DNA from: Phycisphaerales bacterium
Lineage (GTDB): Bacteria > Planctomycetota > Phycisphaerae > Phycisphaerales > UBA1924
Direction: 5' to 3'
Assembly: GCA_020850415.1 (NCBI GenBank)
Contig: JADZER010000058.1
Location: 1 to 38,631 of the forward strand
Length of the DNA: 38,631 nucleotides
Part shown: one piece after another, positions 18,034-25,835 of the stretch
Numbering within the stretch: position 1 is the stretch's first letter
Layout: each line of letters begins with the position of its first letter
Program-made: the position numbers and the translations under genes
The notes under the pieces: model-generated
What the model saw: the letters and a program-made list of their open reading frames with translations, nothing else
Told to the model about the DNA's origin: nothing
Database searches by the model: none

Positions 18034-18226
18034 ATGGCCCTCCCGTTATCTTAGATGTCGCGGCGACGATGTCACGCGCACCGCCCACCGGGAGACCACA
18101 ATCCCACGCCACCGGAACGACGCGCAGCGCGCACCACCCGCTCGACTCCACGCCCGGACTCGCCAATAATCCCCGCGGGGACTCTCGGTAATTTCACGCA
18201 AGCGCGAAGGGGAGCCCGCCCCGCGA

Positions 18227-18793
18227 TCAACGCGACGGCAGGAGCGCCGCGAGCGCGCCGAGGATGTCCTCGGGCTCGCTCATCCGACCCGGCCCCACAC
18301 GCCGGCACGCCTGCCAGCCTTCCGCGGGGCCGATCAGCGCGAAACCATCGGCACGCAGCGTCGCCACATTCCGCTGCGTCGACGGCTGGGCCCACATCTG
18401 CGCGTTCATCGCCGGCGCGAGCAGCACCGGCGACCGCGCCCGGTCAACCGCGCTCAGGATCAGCGTCACCACATCGTCCGCCCGACCCGACGCCAGACGC
18501 GCAAGACAGTCCATCGAGCACGGCGCAACCACCGCCGCGTCGATTGATTCCGCCAGCGACACATGCTGAGGGTCGTGCGACTCGATGTGCTCCCACGGCG
18601 TCGTGTACACCGGACGGCCCGACAACGCCTGGAAGGTCAACGCCGTCACGAACCGCGTCGCCGCAGGGGTCATCGCCACCGTCACCGACGCCCCCGACTG
18701 CGCCAGCCGGCTCACCAGCATCGCCGACTTGTACGCGGCGATACCGCCCGTCACACCCACCAGCACACGCCTGTCTGCAAACGCGGGGTTCAC
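18227..18793 (-). CDS. coaC: Phosphopantothenoylcysteine decarboxylase-type flavoprotein (CoaC domain only)
   Basis: The 188-residue protein starts at GTG. It is an FMN-dependent flavoprotein of the PPC decarboxylase family, which makes 4'-phosphopantetheine during coenzyme A synthesis. Motifs are VGVTGGIAAYKS (FMN binding, about 11-22), VVAPCSMDCLARLASGRADD, the family signature PAMNAQMW (about 127-134), and near the end the substrate-clamp region with its Cys, ACRRVGPGRMSEPEDI. Most bacteria have a fused CoaBC of about 400 residues; here only the decarboxylase half is present and no CoaB domain follows in this region. The gene lies 42 nt downstream of rpoZ on the same strand, which matches the widespread rpoZ-coaBC order. 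A related HFCD flavoprotein with another substrate is possible but less likely. Confidence 0.85.
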   Translation of the reverse strand: MNPAFADRRVLVGVTGGIAAYKSAMLVSRLAQSGASVTVAMTPAATRFVTALTFQALSGRPVYTTPWEHIESHDPQHVSLAESIDAAVVAPCSMDCLARLASGRADDVVTLILSAVDRARSPVLLAPAMNAQMWAQPSTQRNVATLRADGFALIGPAEGWQACRRVGPGRMSEPEDILGALAALLPSR

Positions 18794-18835
18794 GGCGGCA
18801 CCGTCCGGTCGGCCCGAGGGGCGGGCGCAGGGGTG

Positions 18836-19087
18836 CTAGAGCAGGGGCTCGCTCGCGGCCGCCGACAGCCGGGCATGCCCACCCACCTCGTCACCGGACC
18901 AACCGAGCGTGATCTTGTCCTGGAGGATCTCCTCCATGACCAGCTCCAGGTCCGAACGACCATCCCGCTCGATCAGCGGGCGGGCCCCCTCCATCAACTG
19001 CCCGAGCCGACGCTGGATCAAGGTGCAAAGCTTGAACCGGCCGCCGGCTTTGGCGATAAGGTCGTCGCTCTTGAGCGCTTCAAGCAT
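18836..19087 (-). CDS. rpoZ: DNA-directed RNA polymerase omega subunit
   Basis: The 83-residue protein has the omega core pattern: MLEALKSDDLIAKAGGRFKL, then helices with IQRRLGQLMEG and ARPLIERDGRSDLELVMEEIL. In omega, the GRF-L and following R-R-QL-G positions contact the beta' C-terminus and help assembly and stability of RNA polymerase. Length is normal for omega (70-100). It starts at the ATG at 19087 and is followed by coaC, a common arrangement. The last ~20 residues (GWSGDEVGGHARLSAAASEP) are unremarkable. The assignment rests on a short family with weak motifs, supported by the neighbour. Confidence 0.8.
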   Translation of the reverse strand: MLEALKSDDLIAKAGGRFKLCTLIQRRLGQLMEGARPLIERDGRSDLELVMEEILQDKITLGWSGDEVGGHARLSAAASEPLL

Positions 19088-19155
19088 TCTCGGTATCCTG
19101 ACGGGGTCCTACCACCATTCCCGGGGGTTCCCTACCATCCCGGGCGATCAGCCAC

Positions 19156-19161
19156 TATACT
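19156..19161 (+). promoter_or_regulatory. Possible -10 element (TATACT) upstream of the DUF3553 gene
   Basis: TATACT lies in a short AT-rich patch (CACTATACTAGG) within the divergent region between rpoZ and the DUF3553 gene. No good -35 is visible at 16-18 nt. The start codon lies about 116 nt downstream, so this would give a long leader. Two similar short direct repeats (CCTACCA-CAT-CCCGGG type, around 19109-19122 and 19131-19145) lie just upstream. Confidence 0.3.
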
Positions 19162-19277
19162 AGGCGCGTGGACCCGCCCCCGCCCGGACCGTGGGCAGCG
19201 GCGGTGCGGCAGCGGTCCACGACCGCGACACAAGGCGCTTCGGCGCGGGGCCAGTTGGCCCCCGGGGAGATTCGTGC

Positions 19278-19886
19278 ATGACTGAGTCTGTTTGGAAGTC
19301 AGGCGATCGGGTTGTCCACACCGCCAGACCCGAGTGGGGGCTGGGACGCGTCCTCAGCGCCACCAGCATCCGCGAAGACGGCAGGGACGCCCAGAGGGTC
19401 ACCGTCCGCTTCGACCGGGCCGGCACCAAGACCCTCTCCACCGCCGTCGCCCGGCTCGCCCAGGCCGACTCGGTCCCCGTCCAGGTCTTCGCCGCCGACG
19501 ACCAAGCCCCAGACCCCTTCAGCCAGGCCCTCGACAAGGCCGCCCTCGCCGCCCAGCTCCACGCCCTGCCCGAGACCGCCACCGACCCGTTCCTCCCCCT
19601 GGCCCGACGCCTCGAGCACACCTCCGGCCTCTACAGGTTCGAGAACCACGGCAAGTCCCTCCTCGACTGGGCCGCCGCCCAGTCCGGCCTGGCCGACCCC
19701 CTTAGCGCCTTCAGCCGTCACGACCTCGAGGAGGCCTTCCGACGCTTCCGCCAGAACCTCGACGCCCACCTCGCCAAGCTCGTCTCCCACGCCCGGCGCG
19801 AAGACCCCGCCGCCCTGTCCGGCCTGGGCGCCAAGGTGACCCCCCAAGTCCGCGAGATGTTGACCAGGCTGCTCACCAGCCGTTGA
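19278..19886 (+). CDS. DUF3553 domain-containing protein
   Basis: I place the start at the ATG at 19278, with GGGGAG 9 nt upstream; a longer GTG start at 19191 is unlikely. The 202-residue protein begins with a small beta-rich module, WKSGDRVVHTARPEWGLGRVLS, with V-VRFD-AGTKTL following at about residues 38-52. This matches the DUF3553/CarD-like or UvrD C-terminal Tudor-type fold that often binds protein or nucleic acid. The C-terminal half is helical and charged (about 130-200, SRHDLEEAFRRFRQNLDAHL), without a domain I can name. It is divergent from rpoZ. Involvement in transcription or DNA repair is possible from the fold, but the actual role is unknown. Confidence 0.72.
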   Translation: MTESVWKSGDRVVHTARPEWGLGRVLSATSIREDGRDAQRVTVRFDRAGTKTLSTAVARLAQADSVPVQVFAADDQAPDPFSQALDKAALAAQLHALPETATDPFLPLARRLEHTSGLYRFENHGKSLLDWAAAQSGLADPLSAFSRHDLEEAFRRFRQNLDAHLAKLVSHARREDPAALSGLGAKVTPQVREMLTRLLTSR

Positions 19887-20101
19887 TCCCGGGCAACACC
19901 CCGCACAACTGGCGGGCCGCCTGGGCGAGCAGGGCAACCCCCCCGACCGCCGACGCCCCTCACGCCCCGGCCACGCCGGTTCTTCTCGGACCAATCGACC
20001 CCATGCCCGCCGTGCCCAGCCCGGGCCCAGCGGTTGTTCTGTCCCCCTCCAGACACACGGCGGGGCCCCATCGGCCCCACCAACCAGACCCGGAGGGAAT
20101 C

Positions 20102-20386
20102 ATGGAAGATCAGAAGTTCGACGCCCAGCTCGCCGAGATCCTCAACAAGGTCGAGACCCTCACCCCCGAGGAACGCTCCCGGATCGAGCGCTTCGCCCGC
20201 GAGACCCGCGCCCGCCACGAGAAAATGCGATCGACCCTGGGCGAGCTCCAGGAGTCGCTCGACCACCTCCGGCTCAGCGTCAAGTACCTCGTCTTCGATC
20301 TGGAGGCCACCCGGCGCGAGAACCAGTACCTCCGGCGCCTCATCGAGGCCAACGGCGACCGCGCTGACGACGCCCAGGCAGGCTGA
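20102..20386 (+). CDS. Small coiled-coil protein of unknown function
   Basis: The 94-residue protein starts at the ATG at 20102 behind a good GGAGG (about 20092-20096). It is almost entirely helical and charged, with heptad-like spacing from about residue 8 to 85: KVETLTPEERSRIERFARE, then LGELQESLDHLRLSVKYLVFDLEATRRENQYL. There is no signal peptide or membrane segment, so it is probably a cytoplasmic coiled-coil oligomer. I do not recognise a family. The strong ribosome-binding site and codon use support a real gene. The 215 nt upstream hold no other gene, only a GGGGCC/GGCCCC inverted repeat near 20063-20079. Confidence 0.72.
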   Translation: MEDQKFDAQLAEILNKVETLTPEERSRIERFARETRARHEKMRSTLGELQESLDHLRLSVKYLVFDLEATRRENQYLRRLIEANGDRADDAQAG

Positions 20387-20476
20387 TCCCACGCCAGGAC
20401 CCCCTCCGGCCCCTCTTTGCTCTCGGCCCGCGCACCGGATATCCTTCGACCCCGCAAGCCCCCCATGGGCCCAGCC

Positions 20477-20567
20477 GGAGAGATGGCCGAGTGGCTGAAG
20501 GCGACGGTTTGCTAAACCGTTAGACGGGTGAACACCTGTCTCGCGGGTTCGAATCCCGCTCTCTCCG
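20477..20567 (+). tRNA. tRNA-Ser (anticodon GCU)
   Basis: The 91-nt class II tRNA has acceptor stem GGAGAGA/TCTCTCC with discriminator G. The D-arm is GGCCGAGTGGCTGAAGGC. The anticodon stem ACGGT/ACCGT has loop TTGCTAA, giving GCT for AGC/AGU codons. A long variable arm follows (AGACGGGTGAACACCTGTCT), and the T-arm is CGGG-TTCGAAT-CCCG. CCA is not encoded. Confidence 0.96.
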
Positions 20568-20577
20568 CTTCACTGAC

Positions 20578-20611
20578 AGACGCCCCGGATCATCCCGGGG
20601 CGTCTTTCTTT
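20578..20611 (+). terminator. Rho-independent terminator after tRNA-Ser(GCU)
   Basis: An 11-bp perfect stem AGACGCCCCGG/CCGGGGCGTCT (20578-20588 and 20595-20605) with loop ATCATC is followed by TTCTTTG. It lies 10 nt downstream of the tRNA. The remaining ~110 nt up to araB hold no gene; TACGAT at 20687-20692 is a weak -10 candidate. Confidence 0.85.
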
Positions 20612-20720
20612 GCGCACCGGCAAGGCCCCGGCACCCGCCCAGGCCCCCCCGTCATCCTCCCGGGCCCGGCCCTCACCCCCATCCTGTACGATGACCTCCC
20701 CAATCGCCAGGGAGTCCCCC

Positions 20721-22406
20721 ATGCCAAGCGACCCCAGCTTCTCGATCGGCGTGGACTACGGCACCAACTCGGTCCGGGCGCTCGTCGTCGACACCGCCTC
20801 CGGCGAAGAAATCGCCACCGCCGTCCGGCAGTTCGCCCACGGCGAGCAGGGCGTCATCACCGACCCCCGCGAGCCCAACCTCGCCCGACAACACCCCGCC
20901 GACTACGCCGAGGGGTTCGTCCACGCCGTGGGGCAGGCGGTGCGGGCCGCGGGCACCGTGCCGGGGTTCCACCCCTCCCGCGTGGTCGGCCTCGGCGTCG
21001 ACGCGACCGGCTCCACACCCATCCCCGTCGATGCCGACGGCGTCGCCCTCGCGCTCAAGCCCCAGTTCGACCGCGAGCCCGACGCCATGGCCTGGCTCTG
21101 GAAAGACCACACCAGCCACGCCGAGGCCGCCGAGATCACCGAACGCGCCCGCGCCGGCGACTACCCCTACCTCGCCAAGTGCGGCGGGACCTACTCCTCC
21201 GAGTGGTTCTGGTCCAAGATCCTGCGCTGTGCGCGCACCAGCCCGGAGATCGCCCACGCGGCGTACTCCTGGGTCGAGCAGGCCGACTACATCCCCGCCC
21301 TCATCACCGGCAACCGCAAGCCCGAAACCATGGCCCGCAGCGCCTGCGCCGCCGGACACAAGGGCATGCACAACCCCGACTGGGGCGGCCTGCCCGCCGA
21401 AGTCTTCCTGCGCGGGCTGTCGCCGTACCTTGCCGAGGTACGCGGGCGGTTCGCCCCGCGCGTGTCGCCCTCGGACCAGCCCGCCGGCCCGCTCGCCGAG
21501 CAGTTCGCCGCCGCGGTCGGCCTGCCCCCCGGCATCCCCGTCGCCGTCGGCATCATCGACGCCCACGCCGGCGCCGTCGGCTCCGGCGTCGGGCCAGGAA
21601 CCCTCGTCAAGATCATCGGCACCAGCACCTGCGACTGCATGGTCGCCCCGATGGACGGCTCCATGCCCGACATCCCCGGCGTCTGCGGCATCGCCCGCGA
21701 GAGCATCCTCCCCGGCATGCTCGGCATCGAGGCCGGACAGTCTGCCGTCGGCGACATCTTCAACTGGTTCGTCCAACGCATCGCCCCCGGCGGCGGCCCG
21801 GCCGCCGACCTCCACGCCCGCCTCACCGCCGAAGCCTCCGCCCTCAAACCCGGCCACAGCGGCCTGGTCGCCCTCGACTGGCACAACGGCAACCGCACGG
21901 TCCTCACCGATCCCCTGCTCACCGGCCTCATCGTCGGACAGACCCTCCACACCACCGCCGCCGAGATCTACAGGGCCCTCATCGAGGCCACCGCGTTCGG
22001 CGCCCTCAAAATCATCGAGCGCCTCGCGGAGTACGGCGTCGCTATCGACCGGGTCGTCAACTGCGGCGGGATCGCCGAGAAGAGCCCGCTCGTCATGCAG
22101 ATCTACGCCGATGTCTGCAACCGCCCCATGCTCGTCAGCCGCTCCACCCAGGCCTGCGCCCTGGGCGCCGCCGTCTTCGGCGCGGTCGTCGGCGGGGCAC
22201 ACCCCGATGTCCCCGCGGCACAGGCCGCGATGACCGGCGTCCGCCGCGAGAGCTACCACCCCGACCCCGCCGCCGCCGGCGTCTACCGGGAGCTCTACGC
22301 CGTCTACTCGCGGCTCCACGACGCCTTCGGCGGTGTAGCGCCGGGCGAAGAGATGGGCGCCGTCATGAAAGACCTCCTCAGGATCAAGGCCGCCGCACGG
22401 CGGTAA
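20721..22406 (+). CDS. araB: L-ribulokinase (FGGY family)
   Basis: The 561-residue length is right for AraB, which phosphorylates L-ribulose at O5 using ATP in L-arabinose breakdown. The FGGY N-terminal domain starts SIGVDYGTNSVRALVVD (about 7-23). AraB-like motifs are LWKDHTSHAEA (about 118-128), KCGGTYSSEWFWSKIL (about 153-168) and ALDWHNGNRTVL (about 388-399). The C-terminal ATPase domain has NCGGIAEKSPLVMQIYADV and ACALGAAVFGAVVGG. The chosen ATG at 20721 gives the usual N-terminus; upstream in-frame codons (ATG at 20691) lack conservation. It is the first gene of a five-gene cluster with 13-nt spacing to the next. No araA or araD is in the window. Related pentulose kinases cannot be fully excluded. 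Confidence 0.88.
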   Translation: MPSDPSFSIGVDYGTNSVRALVVDTASGEEIATAVRQFAHGEQGVITDPREPNLARQHPADYAEGFVHAVGQAVRAAGTVPGFHPSRVVGLGVDATGSTPIPVDADGVALALKPQFDREPDAMAWLWKDHTSHAEAAEITERARAGDYPYLAKCGGTYSSEWFWSKILRCARTSPEIAHAAYSWVEQADYIPALITGNRKPETMARSACAAGHKGMHNPDWGGLPAEVFLRGLSPYLAEVRGRFAPRVSPSDQPAGPLAEQFAAAVGLPPGIPVAVGIIDAHAGAVGSGVGPGTLVKIIGTSTCDCMVAPMDGSMPDIPGVCGIARESILPGMLGIEAGQSAVGDIFNWFVQRIAPGGGPAADLHARLTAEASALKPGHSGLVALDWHNGNRTVLTDPLLTGLIVGQTLHTTAAEIYRALIEATAFGALKIIERLAEYGVAIDRVVNCGGIAEKSPLVMQIYADVCNRPMLVSRSTQACALGAAVFGAVVGGAHPDVPAAQAAMTGVRRESYHPDPAAAGVYRELYAVYSRLHDAFGGVAPGEEMGAVMKDLLRIKAAARR

Positions 22407-22419
22407 GGGAGCGCGTGGC

Positions 22420-23454
22420 ATGCGACCGATGGCGTGGATCACCGCGGCGCTGCTGGGCGCATGCCCAGCCCCGCTTGGCGCGCAGACACCCCAGCCCGCC
22501 GACCCCACCCCTCCCCGGATCGAGTGGCTCGAGGACGAAGGATCCTCCGTCGGACTGAGCCTCGACGGCCAGACGCTCTGGCGCCTCGACTACGACGAAG
22601 CCCTGACGCACATCGCGTTCCACCCACTCGCGCTCCCGGGCGTCGGCCCGCTCACCGCCGACGCACCGCCCGACCATGTCCACCACCACGGCCTCTGGTT
22701 CAGCTGGAAGTTCATCAACGGCGTCAACTTCTGGGAGAACGCCCCGGGCAGCGACCGCCCCGCGGGGCGCACCGCCTGGGACACGCCCGGCGTCGTGCGG
22801 GCCGATGATGCATCCGCCGCCTTTCGGTTCAATCTCCGATACCTCTGCGCCGACGAGGTGGTGCTCGCCGAACTCCGAGAAATCACCGTCGCCGCACCCG
22901 GCCCCGAGGGGTCATACGCCATCGACTGGGCAAGCTGGTTCACCGTCCAGGCCGATCAGGTCGCGCTCGACCGCACCCCCCTCCCCGACGAGCCCGGGGG
23001 CAAGGCCTACGGCGGCTACGCGGGGCTCTCCGCCAGGCTCGTCCAGATGGACGACCGGCAGGCGATGACCACCGACGGCCCGGTCGAATTCAACGACCAG
23101 GACCGCTACCGCGCCCGACACGACGCGTTCGAGTACTCGGGCGCCATCGACGGCAAGGAGGTCGGGATCGCCATCCTGAGCCACCCGGAGAATGCCAACA
23201 GCCCCTCGCCGTGGTACGCGATCCGGTCCGCCGACATGTCGTTCTTCACCCCGGCAGTGATCTGCTACGAGCCGCTCACCCTCCGCAAGGGCGAGGTGTT
23301 CCCATTGCGTTATCGTGTGGTGGTGCACCCGGGACGGTGGGGACGAGAGGAACTCGCCGCGGCGTTCGAGGCGTACGCCGGCGTACCACAGGCCGGACAG
23401 GTCGGACAGGCCGAGCAGGCCGAGCAGGCCGAGCAGACGAAAGAGAAGGAGTGA
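22420..23454 (+). CDS. DUF6807 family exported protein (copy 1)
   Basis: The 344-residue protein has a Sec-type signal peptide (MRPMAWITAALLGACPAPLGAQ, cleavage after about residue 22). The rest matches the DUF6807 family, often mislabelled PmoA. The key motif is DHVHHHGLWFSWKFINGVNFWE (about 85-106), and the fold is probably a beta-sandwich. These proteins commonly sit next to Gfo/Idh/MocA oxidoreductases, as here. The biochemical function is not established; carbohydrate processing in the periplasm is inferred from the neighbours. The GGGAG at 22407-22411 supports the ATG at 22420. The C-terminus ends in a low-complexity tail, GQVGQAEQAEQAEQTKEKE, built from 9-bp DNA repeats. It follows araB by 13 nt and precedes the oxidoreductase by 4 nt. 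Confidence 0.85.
   Translation: MRPMAWITAALLGACPAPLGAQTPQPADPTPPRIEWLEDEGSSVGLSLDGQTLWRLDYDEALTHIAFHPLALPGVGPLTADAPPDHVHHHGLWFSWKFINGVNFWENAPGSDRPAGRTAWDTPGVVRADDASAAFRFNLRYLCADEVVLAELREITVAAPGPEGSYAIDWASWFTVQADQVALDRTPLPDEPGGKAYGGYAGLSARLVQMDDRQAMTTDGPVEFNDQDRYRARHDAFEYSGAIDGKEVGIAILSHPENANSPSPWYAIRSADMSFFTPAVICYEPLTLRKGEVFPLRYRVVVHPGRWGREELAAAFEAYAGVPQAGQVGQAEQAEQAEQTKEKE
23389..23436 (+). repeat. 9-bp in-frame tandem repeat at the end of DUF6807 copy 1
   Basis: Five 9-bp units of the form CAGGCCGAG or its variants CAGGCCGGA and CAGGTCGGA, plus a final CAG, run in frame and encode Gln-Ala-Glu or Gln-Ala/Val-Gly units. The last three full units are identical, which suggests recent slippage. 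Confidence 0.85.
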
Positions 23455-23458
23455 CCCG

Positions 23459-24781
23459 ATGAGCGAGATGACACGACGCACCGCGGTGAAGCTCGCGGCG
23501 GCCTCGGTGGCGATGCCGTATGTGATCACCCGCCGCGCCCTCGGCGCCCAGGCCCCCAGCAACATCATGCGCATCGGCTGCATCGGCACCGGCCGGCGCG
23601 GGCGCGAGCTCATGCGCCCCTTCGTCCACACCGGCCTCGCCGACGCCACCCCCGCCCGGCTCGCCGCCGTCTGCGATGTCGACAGCAACCGCCTCGCCGA
23701 GGCCGTCCAGGGGATCGCCGCCTGGCACAAGGAGAAGAACTCCGAGCCCCTCGCCGACATCGCCACCCACGCCGACTACCGCGAGCTGCTCGCCCGCCCC
23801 GACATCGACGCCGTCATCGTGAGCACGCCCGAGCACTGGCACGCCCGCATCGGCGCCGACGCCGCCCGCGCCGGCAAGCACATCTATATCGAAAAGCCCG
23901 TCACCTACTCGCTGGAGGAAGGCCGCCAACTCGTCAGGGTCGTCCGCGAATCCGGCGTCGTCCTCCAGGTCGGCTCCCAGCAACGCTCCAACGACGCCTT
24001 CCGCAGCGCCTGCGAGGCCGTCCGCAACGGACGCGTCGGCAAGCTCCACACCATCCGCGTCCAGCTCCCCAAGGACAGCGGCACCGGCCTCGACGCCCCC
24101 GCCGACCCGCCCCCCAACCTCAACTACGACATGTGGGCCGGACCCACCAGCCCACGACCCTACACCGAGCACCGCGTCCACCCCGCCAAGGGCTTCGGCC
24201 GCCCCGGCTGGCTCCAGATCGAACGCTACTGCCTCGGCATGATCACTGGCTGGGGCTCGCACATGAACGACACCGCCCAGTGGGGACACGGCGACGACAC
24301 CCACTCCGGACCCGTCGAGTTCGAGGCCCGCGCCTCCTTCCCCTCCCGCGGCCTCTTCGATGTCCACACCGACTACACCGCCGAAGCCACCTACGCCGAC
24401 GGCGTCAAACTCCTCCAGCAGACCGGCGACCCCGCCGGCGTCCGCTTCGAGGGCGACGCCGGCTGGATCTGGGTCCAACGCTACAAGGCCGAGGCCAGCG
24501 ACCCCGCCATGCTCGAAGAGCCCACCGAGGCCGGCGCCGTCAAGCTCTACCGCAGCACCGACCACATCCGGAACTTCCTCGAGTGTGCCCGCGAGGGCAC
24601 GGAGCCCATCTGCCCCGTCGAGGTCGGCCACCGCTCCAGCAGCGTCTGCATCCTCACCCACATCGCCATGAAACTCGCCCGCAAGCTCCGCTGGGACCCC
24701 GGCGCCGAGCGCTTCGTGGACGACGACGAGGCCAACGCCATGCTCGACTACCCGCACCGCGAGCAGTGGGGGACGGTCTGA
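23459..24781 (+). CDS. Tat-exported Gfo/Idh/MocA family oxidoreductase
   Basis: The 440-residue protein starts MSEMTRRTAVKLAAASVAMPYVI, a twin-arginine (Tat) signal, so it is predicted to be exported already folded with its cofactor. The Rossmann motif GCIGTGRRGREL (about residues 39-50) binds NAD(P). The family signature EKPVTYSLEEGRQL (about 144-157) contains the EKP Lys near the active site. Motifs of the substrate domain (VGSQQRSNDAF, WGSHMNDTAQW) follow. Members oxidise or reduce sugars or related cyclic polyols. Start choice: the frame is open upstream, but the Tat signal begins at this ATG, 4 nt after the DUF6807 stop. The stop overlaps the next start (TGATG). The substrate is unknown. 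Confidence 0.9.
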   Translation: MSEMTRRTAVKLAAASVAMPYVITRRALGAQAPSNIMRIGCIGTGRRGRELMRPFVHTGLADATPARLAAVCDVDSNRLAEAVQGIAAWHKEKNSEPLADIATHADYRELLARPDIDAVIVSTPEHWHARIGADAARAGKHIYIEKPVTYSLEEGRQLVRVVRESGVVLQVGSQQRSNDAFRSACEAVRNGRVGKLHTIRVQLPKDSGTGLDAPADPPPNLNYDMWAGPTSPRPYTEHRVHPAKGFGRPGWLQIERYCLGMITGWGSHMNDTAQWGHGDDTHSGPVEFEARASFPSRGLFDVHTDYTAEATYADGVKLLQQTGDPAGVRFEGDAGWIWVQRYKAEASDPAMLEEPTEAGAVKLYRSTDHIRNFLECAREGTEPICPVEVGHRSSSVCILTHIAMKLARKLRWDPGAERFVDDDEANAMLDYPHREQWGTV

Positions 24782-25806
24782 TGCACCGCGCACCCGCCGT
24801 CGCGCTCGCCCTCTGCCTCGTGTGCCACGGCTCTCTGAGCCGTGCCGCCGCGTGCAATGCCCCCCAGGCGTCCGCCCCGCCCGACACGACCGCCGCCCCC
24901 GACGACCAGCCGACCGTCACCCTCTTCGAAGACCCCGACGCCCACACCCTCCGCGTCGAGATCGACCGCGCCGAGGCCCTCAGCTACCGATACGACGACC
25001 AGTACGCCCTCCCCCACATCTGGCCCCTCCGCTCCCCCGGCGGCCAGCCCATGCTCGCCCAGCACCCCGACCCCTACCCCCATCACCGAGCCCTCTGGAT
25101 CGCCGACCGCGTCAAGATCGCCGACGGGCGCGAGGTCGACTTCTACCACTGCTGGAAAAACTACCGCGACCCCGACCACCCCGACCAGGGCTTCAAGAGC
25201 TTCATCCGCCACACCGGCTTCGAGTCCCGCGAGGCCTCCGGCAACCACGCCAGCTTCACCGCCACCCTCGAGTGGGTCATCGACGAGGAGACCGTCGCCC
25301 TCCGCGAGCGCCGCGCCTTCCACATCACCGCCCTCGGCGACGGCGAGTACCTCCTCGACCTCGCCTGGACCCTCACCCCCGCCGACGGCCCCGTCACCTT
25401 CACCAGCGACTGGGTCCACTACGCCTGGCCCTTCCTCCGCATGGACCCCGCCTGGAGCGGCGACCACGGCGCTGTCATCACCGACAACCAGGGCCGCCAC
25501 ACCCAAGCCGCCACCAACGAGCAGTACGCCGACTGGATCGACTACTCCAACACCGTCGGCCCCGAGCAGGCCGGCGTCGCCATCCTCCTGCCCCCCGCCG
25601 ACCAGCCCAGCAAGTGGCTCACCCGCGAGTACGGCACCTTCGGCCCCCGCCGCCCCGACGCCCTCAGCGGCACGGGCTTCACCCTCGCCCCCGGCGAATC
25701 GCTCTCCGGGCGCGCCGCCATCCTCGTCCACAAGGGCGACGCCGCCTCGGGGCGCGTCGCCGACCGCCACGCCGCCTGGATCGAATCGATCGCCGCCAAC
25801 CCCTGA
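24781..25806 (+). CDS. DUF6807 family exported protein (copy 2)
   Basis: The 341-residue protein overlaps the oxidoreductase stop by one base (TGATG), indicating translational coupling. A signal peptide, MHRAPAVALALCLVCHGSLSRAAAC, is present; the Cys could be a lipoprotein Cys, although the lipobox is poor. The body is DUF6807-like, with HHRALWIADRVKIADGREVDFYHCW (residues about 101-125) as the counterpart of the HHHGLWFSW motif in copy 1, and later VTFTSDWVHYAWPFLRMDP. The two copies are clearly divergent, so this is not a recent duplication. They may act on different substrates or steps. The function is not established; a periplasmic role in sugar processing is inferred from context. Confidence 0.82.
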   Translation: MHRAPAVALALCLVCHGSLSRAAACNAPQASAPPDTTAAPDDQPTVTLFEDPDAHTLRVEIDRAEALSYRYDDQYALPHIWPLRSPGGQPMLAQHPDPYPHHRALWIADRVKIADGREVDFYHCWKNYRDPDHPDQGFKSFIRHTGFESREASGNHASFTATLEWVIDEETVALRERRAFHITALGDGEYLLDLAWTLTPADGPVTFTSDWVHYAWPFLRMDPAWSGDHGAVITDNQGRHTQAATNEQYADWIDYSNTVGPEQAGVAILLPPADQPSKWLTREYGTFGPRRPDALSGTGFTLAPGESLSGRAAILVHKGDAASGRVADRHAAWIESIAANP

Positions 25807-25835
25807 CCCACGCCCCCGACGCCGGACCCCACCCC

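Noticed and set aside
15703..18054. 783-residue Arg/His-rich open frame opposite the synthetase/GNAT gene
   Set aside because: The opposite strand has a clear multidomain protein with intact motifs; this frame is an antisense artefact.
18048..18075. Promoter GTGACA-N16-TAAGAT for the synthetase/GNAT gene
   Set aside because: The -10 would lie only 14 nt before the start codon, so the transcript would lack the clear GGGAGG ribosome-binding site. I mention it only within the gene entry.
22420..23454. Methane monooxygenase subunit PmoA
   Set aside because: This label is often transferred to DUF6807 proteins, but no membrane-spanning PmoA features are present and the context is sugar metabolism.
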